Source: Prochlorococcus sp. AG-347-K16
GTDB taxonomy: Bacteria; Cyanobacteriota; Cyanobacteriia; PCC-6307; Cyanobiaceae
Assembly: GCA_003281405.1 (NCBI GenBank)
Contig: QCCD01000002.1
Span: forward strand, 1 to 64,000
Direction of reading: 5' to 3'
Length of the DNA: 64,000 bases
Shown here: piece by piece, positions 63,548-64,000 of the stretch
Position numbering within the stretch: position 1 is the first letter of the stretch
Layout: each line of letters starts with the position of its first letter
Made by a program: the position numbers and the translations under genes
The notes under the pieces: model-generated
What the model was told of the DNA's origin: nothing
Database searches by the model: none
The model's input: the letters and a program-made list of their open reading frames with translations, nothing else

Positions 63548-63923
63548 GAAAGCAGGTCATAAGCCGGGTTCTGTTCATCTTAATTAAGATGGGCAATCAT
63601 CTATCTAGGACTGGAATTACTTCACAGTCTCAAGCGGCGCTTCAAAGTAGATTTTGTAATGGTCATAAATCTACTAAGCCTTGCTCCCAGCCGGGGTTTA
63701 CCTAGCCAACACTTCTCAATGTTGCTGGTGCGCTCTTACCACACCCTTGCACCCTTGCCATACATAACGTATTCGGCGGTATGTTTCTGTGGCACTATCC
63801 TCACGGTTGCCCGCACTGGGAATTACCCAGCAAGCCTGACCATTTGGGAGCCCGGACTTTCCTCAAGAAAGTTTTATTTTGTTTCCATAATAAAACTTTC
63901 TTGCGATTGCCTCTCCTGCTTTC
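63548..63923 (-). ncRNA. rnpB: RNase P RNA (type A, cyanobacterial)
   Basis: Catalytic RNA of RNase P. The ends pair as P1: GAAAGCAGG at the 5' side (63923-63915) with CCTGCTTTC at the 3' side (63556-63548). Conserved cores are GAGGAAAGTCCGGGCTCCC after a long P3 hairpin (about 63867-63900), GGTAAACCCCGGCTGGGAGC-AAGG, TAGATGATTG and ACAGAACCCGGCTTAT near the 3' end. The region of L15 reads GAAGCGCCGCTTGAG without the GGU that pairs to tRNA CCA ends. ORFs crossing this interval are not genes. Ends are set from the P1 helix and may be off by a few bases. Confidence 0.95.
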
Positions 63924-63961
63924 ATTTAGCATAGTCCTTATTACTCCAAAAATCATCTATT

Positions 63962-64000
<39 letters not shown>

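Overview
The window looks like a chromosomal core segment of a high-light-adapted Prochlorococcus or a very close marine picocyanobacterium. It is strongly AT-rich by eye and very densely coded. It carries psaC, psbZ, ndhS-like, ycf23-like, sulfolipid (sqdB/sqdX) and cyanobacterial-type rnpB genes, and its proteins have the size and sequence style of that genus. I see no insertion sequence, phage gene, integrase or CRISPR array, and no gene-free stretch above about 300 bases. The longest gaps (about 100-200 bases) hold promoters, a TPP riboswitch and one probable very small gene.

Layout. 1-1781: sulfolipid synthesis, sqdB then sqdX (sqdX runs off the left edge). 1947-3911: a leftward unit rpmI-rplT-TPR protein-thiG. 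4003-6870: a SPOR/SpoIID-type wall protein and a membrane glycosyltransferase. 6872-12308: the leftward chaperone/protease/replication unit tig-clpP-clpX-dnaX. 12433-16431: asd-dapA and RNase J, facing tilS. 17524-20369: a Ycf23-like protein and uvrB. 20377-26633: lysC and holA, cobH/cbiC on the other strand, then mutS. 26774-28589: psbZ, ribH, tRNA-Gly, a small SnoaL-like protein and an acetyltransferase. 28762-34932: secA facing cysE, a GntR regulator, infC and miaA. 34973-38076: a possible 30-residue ORF, gyrB, a small exported protein and two adjacent crcB genes. 38120-45512: mgtE, a group 2 sigma factor, an alpha/beta hydrolase, a PfkB sugar kinase, tsaE, ahcY, a DedA protein and ssb. 45643-48837: mreBCD and an OmpR-type response regulator. 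48887-54505: lysS, a small unknown protein, smpB, ruvB, a TPR protein, an M20 peptidase and a small membrane protein. 54578-56074: TPP riboswitch and thiC. 56092-59632: tkt, fabF, acpP. 59766-64000: psaC, glmS, rimM, ndhS-like, rnc, rnpB and the first part of tRNA-Arg(CCT).

Functionally this is housekeeping DNA: replication and repair (dnaX, holA, ssb, gyrB, uvrB, mutS, ruvB), translation and RNA processing (infC, rplT, rpmI, lysS, smpB, tilS, miaA, tsaE, rimM, RNase J, RNase III, RNase P RNA), proteostasis (tig, clpP, clpX, secA), cell shape (mreBCD), and biosynthesis of lysine/threonine, cysteine, thiamin, riboflavin, cobalamin, fatty acids and amino sugars. I did not find a large undescribed system. 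The more unusual signals are small: an in-frame A-tract in dnaX whose -1 shift would end at residue 431, a probable 30-codon gene between miaA and gyrB, complementary degeneration in the crcB pair, a possible clamp-binding motif at the N terminus of MutS, a SPOR-like segment in the SpoIID protein, and a Lys/Thr repeat tail on trigger factor.
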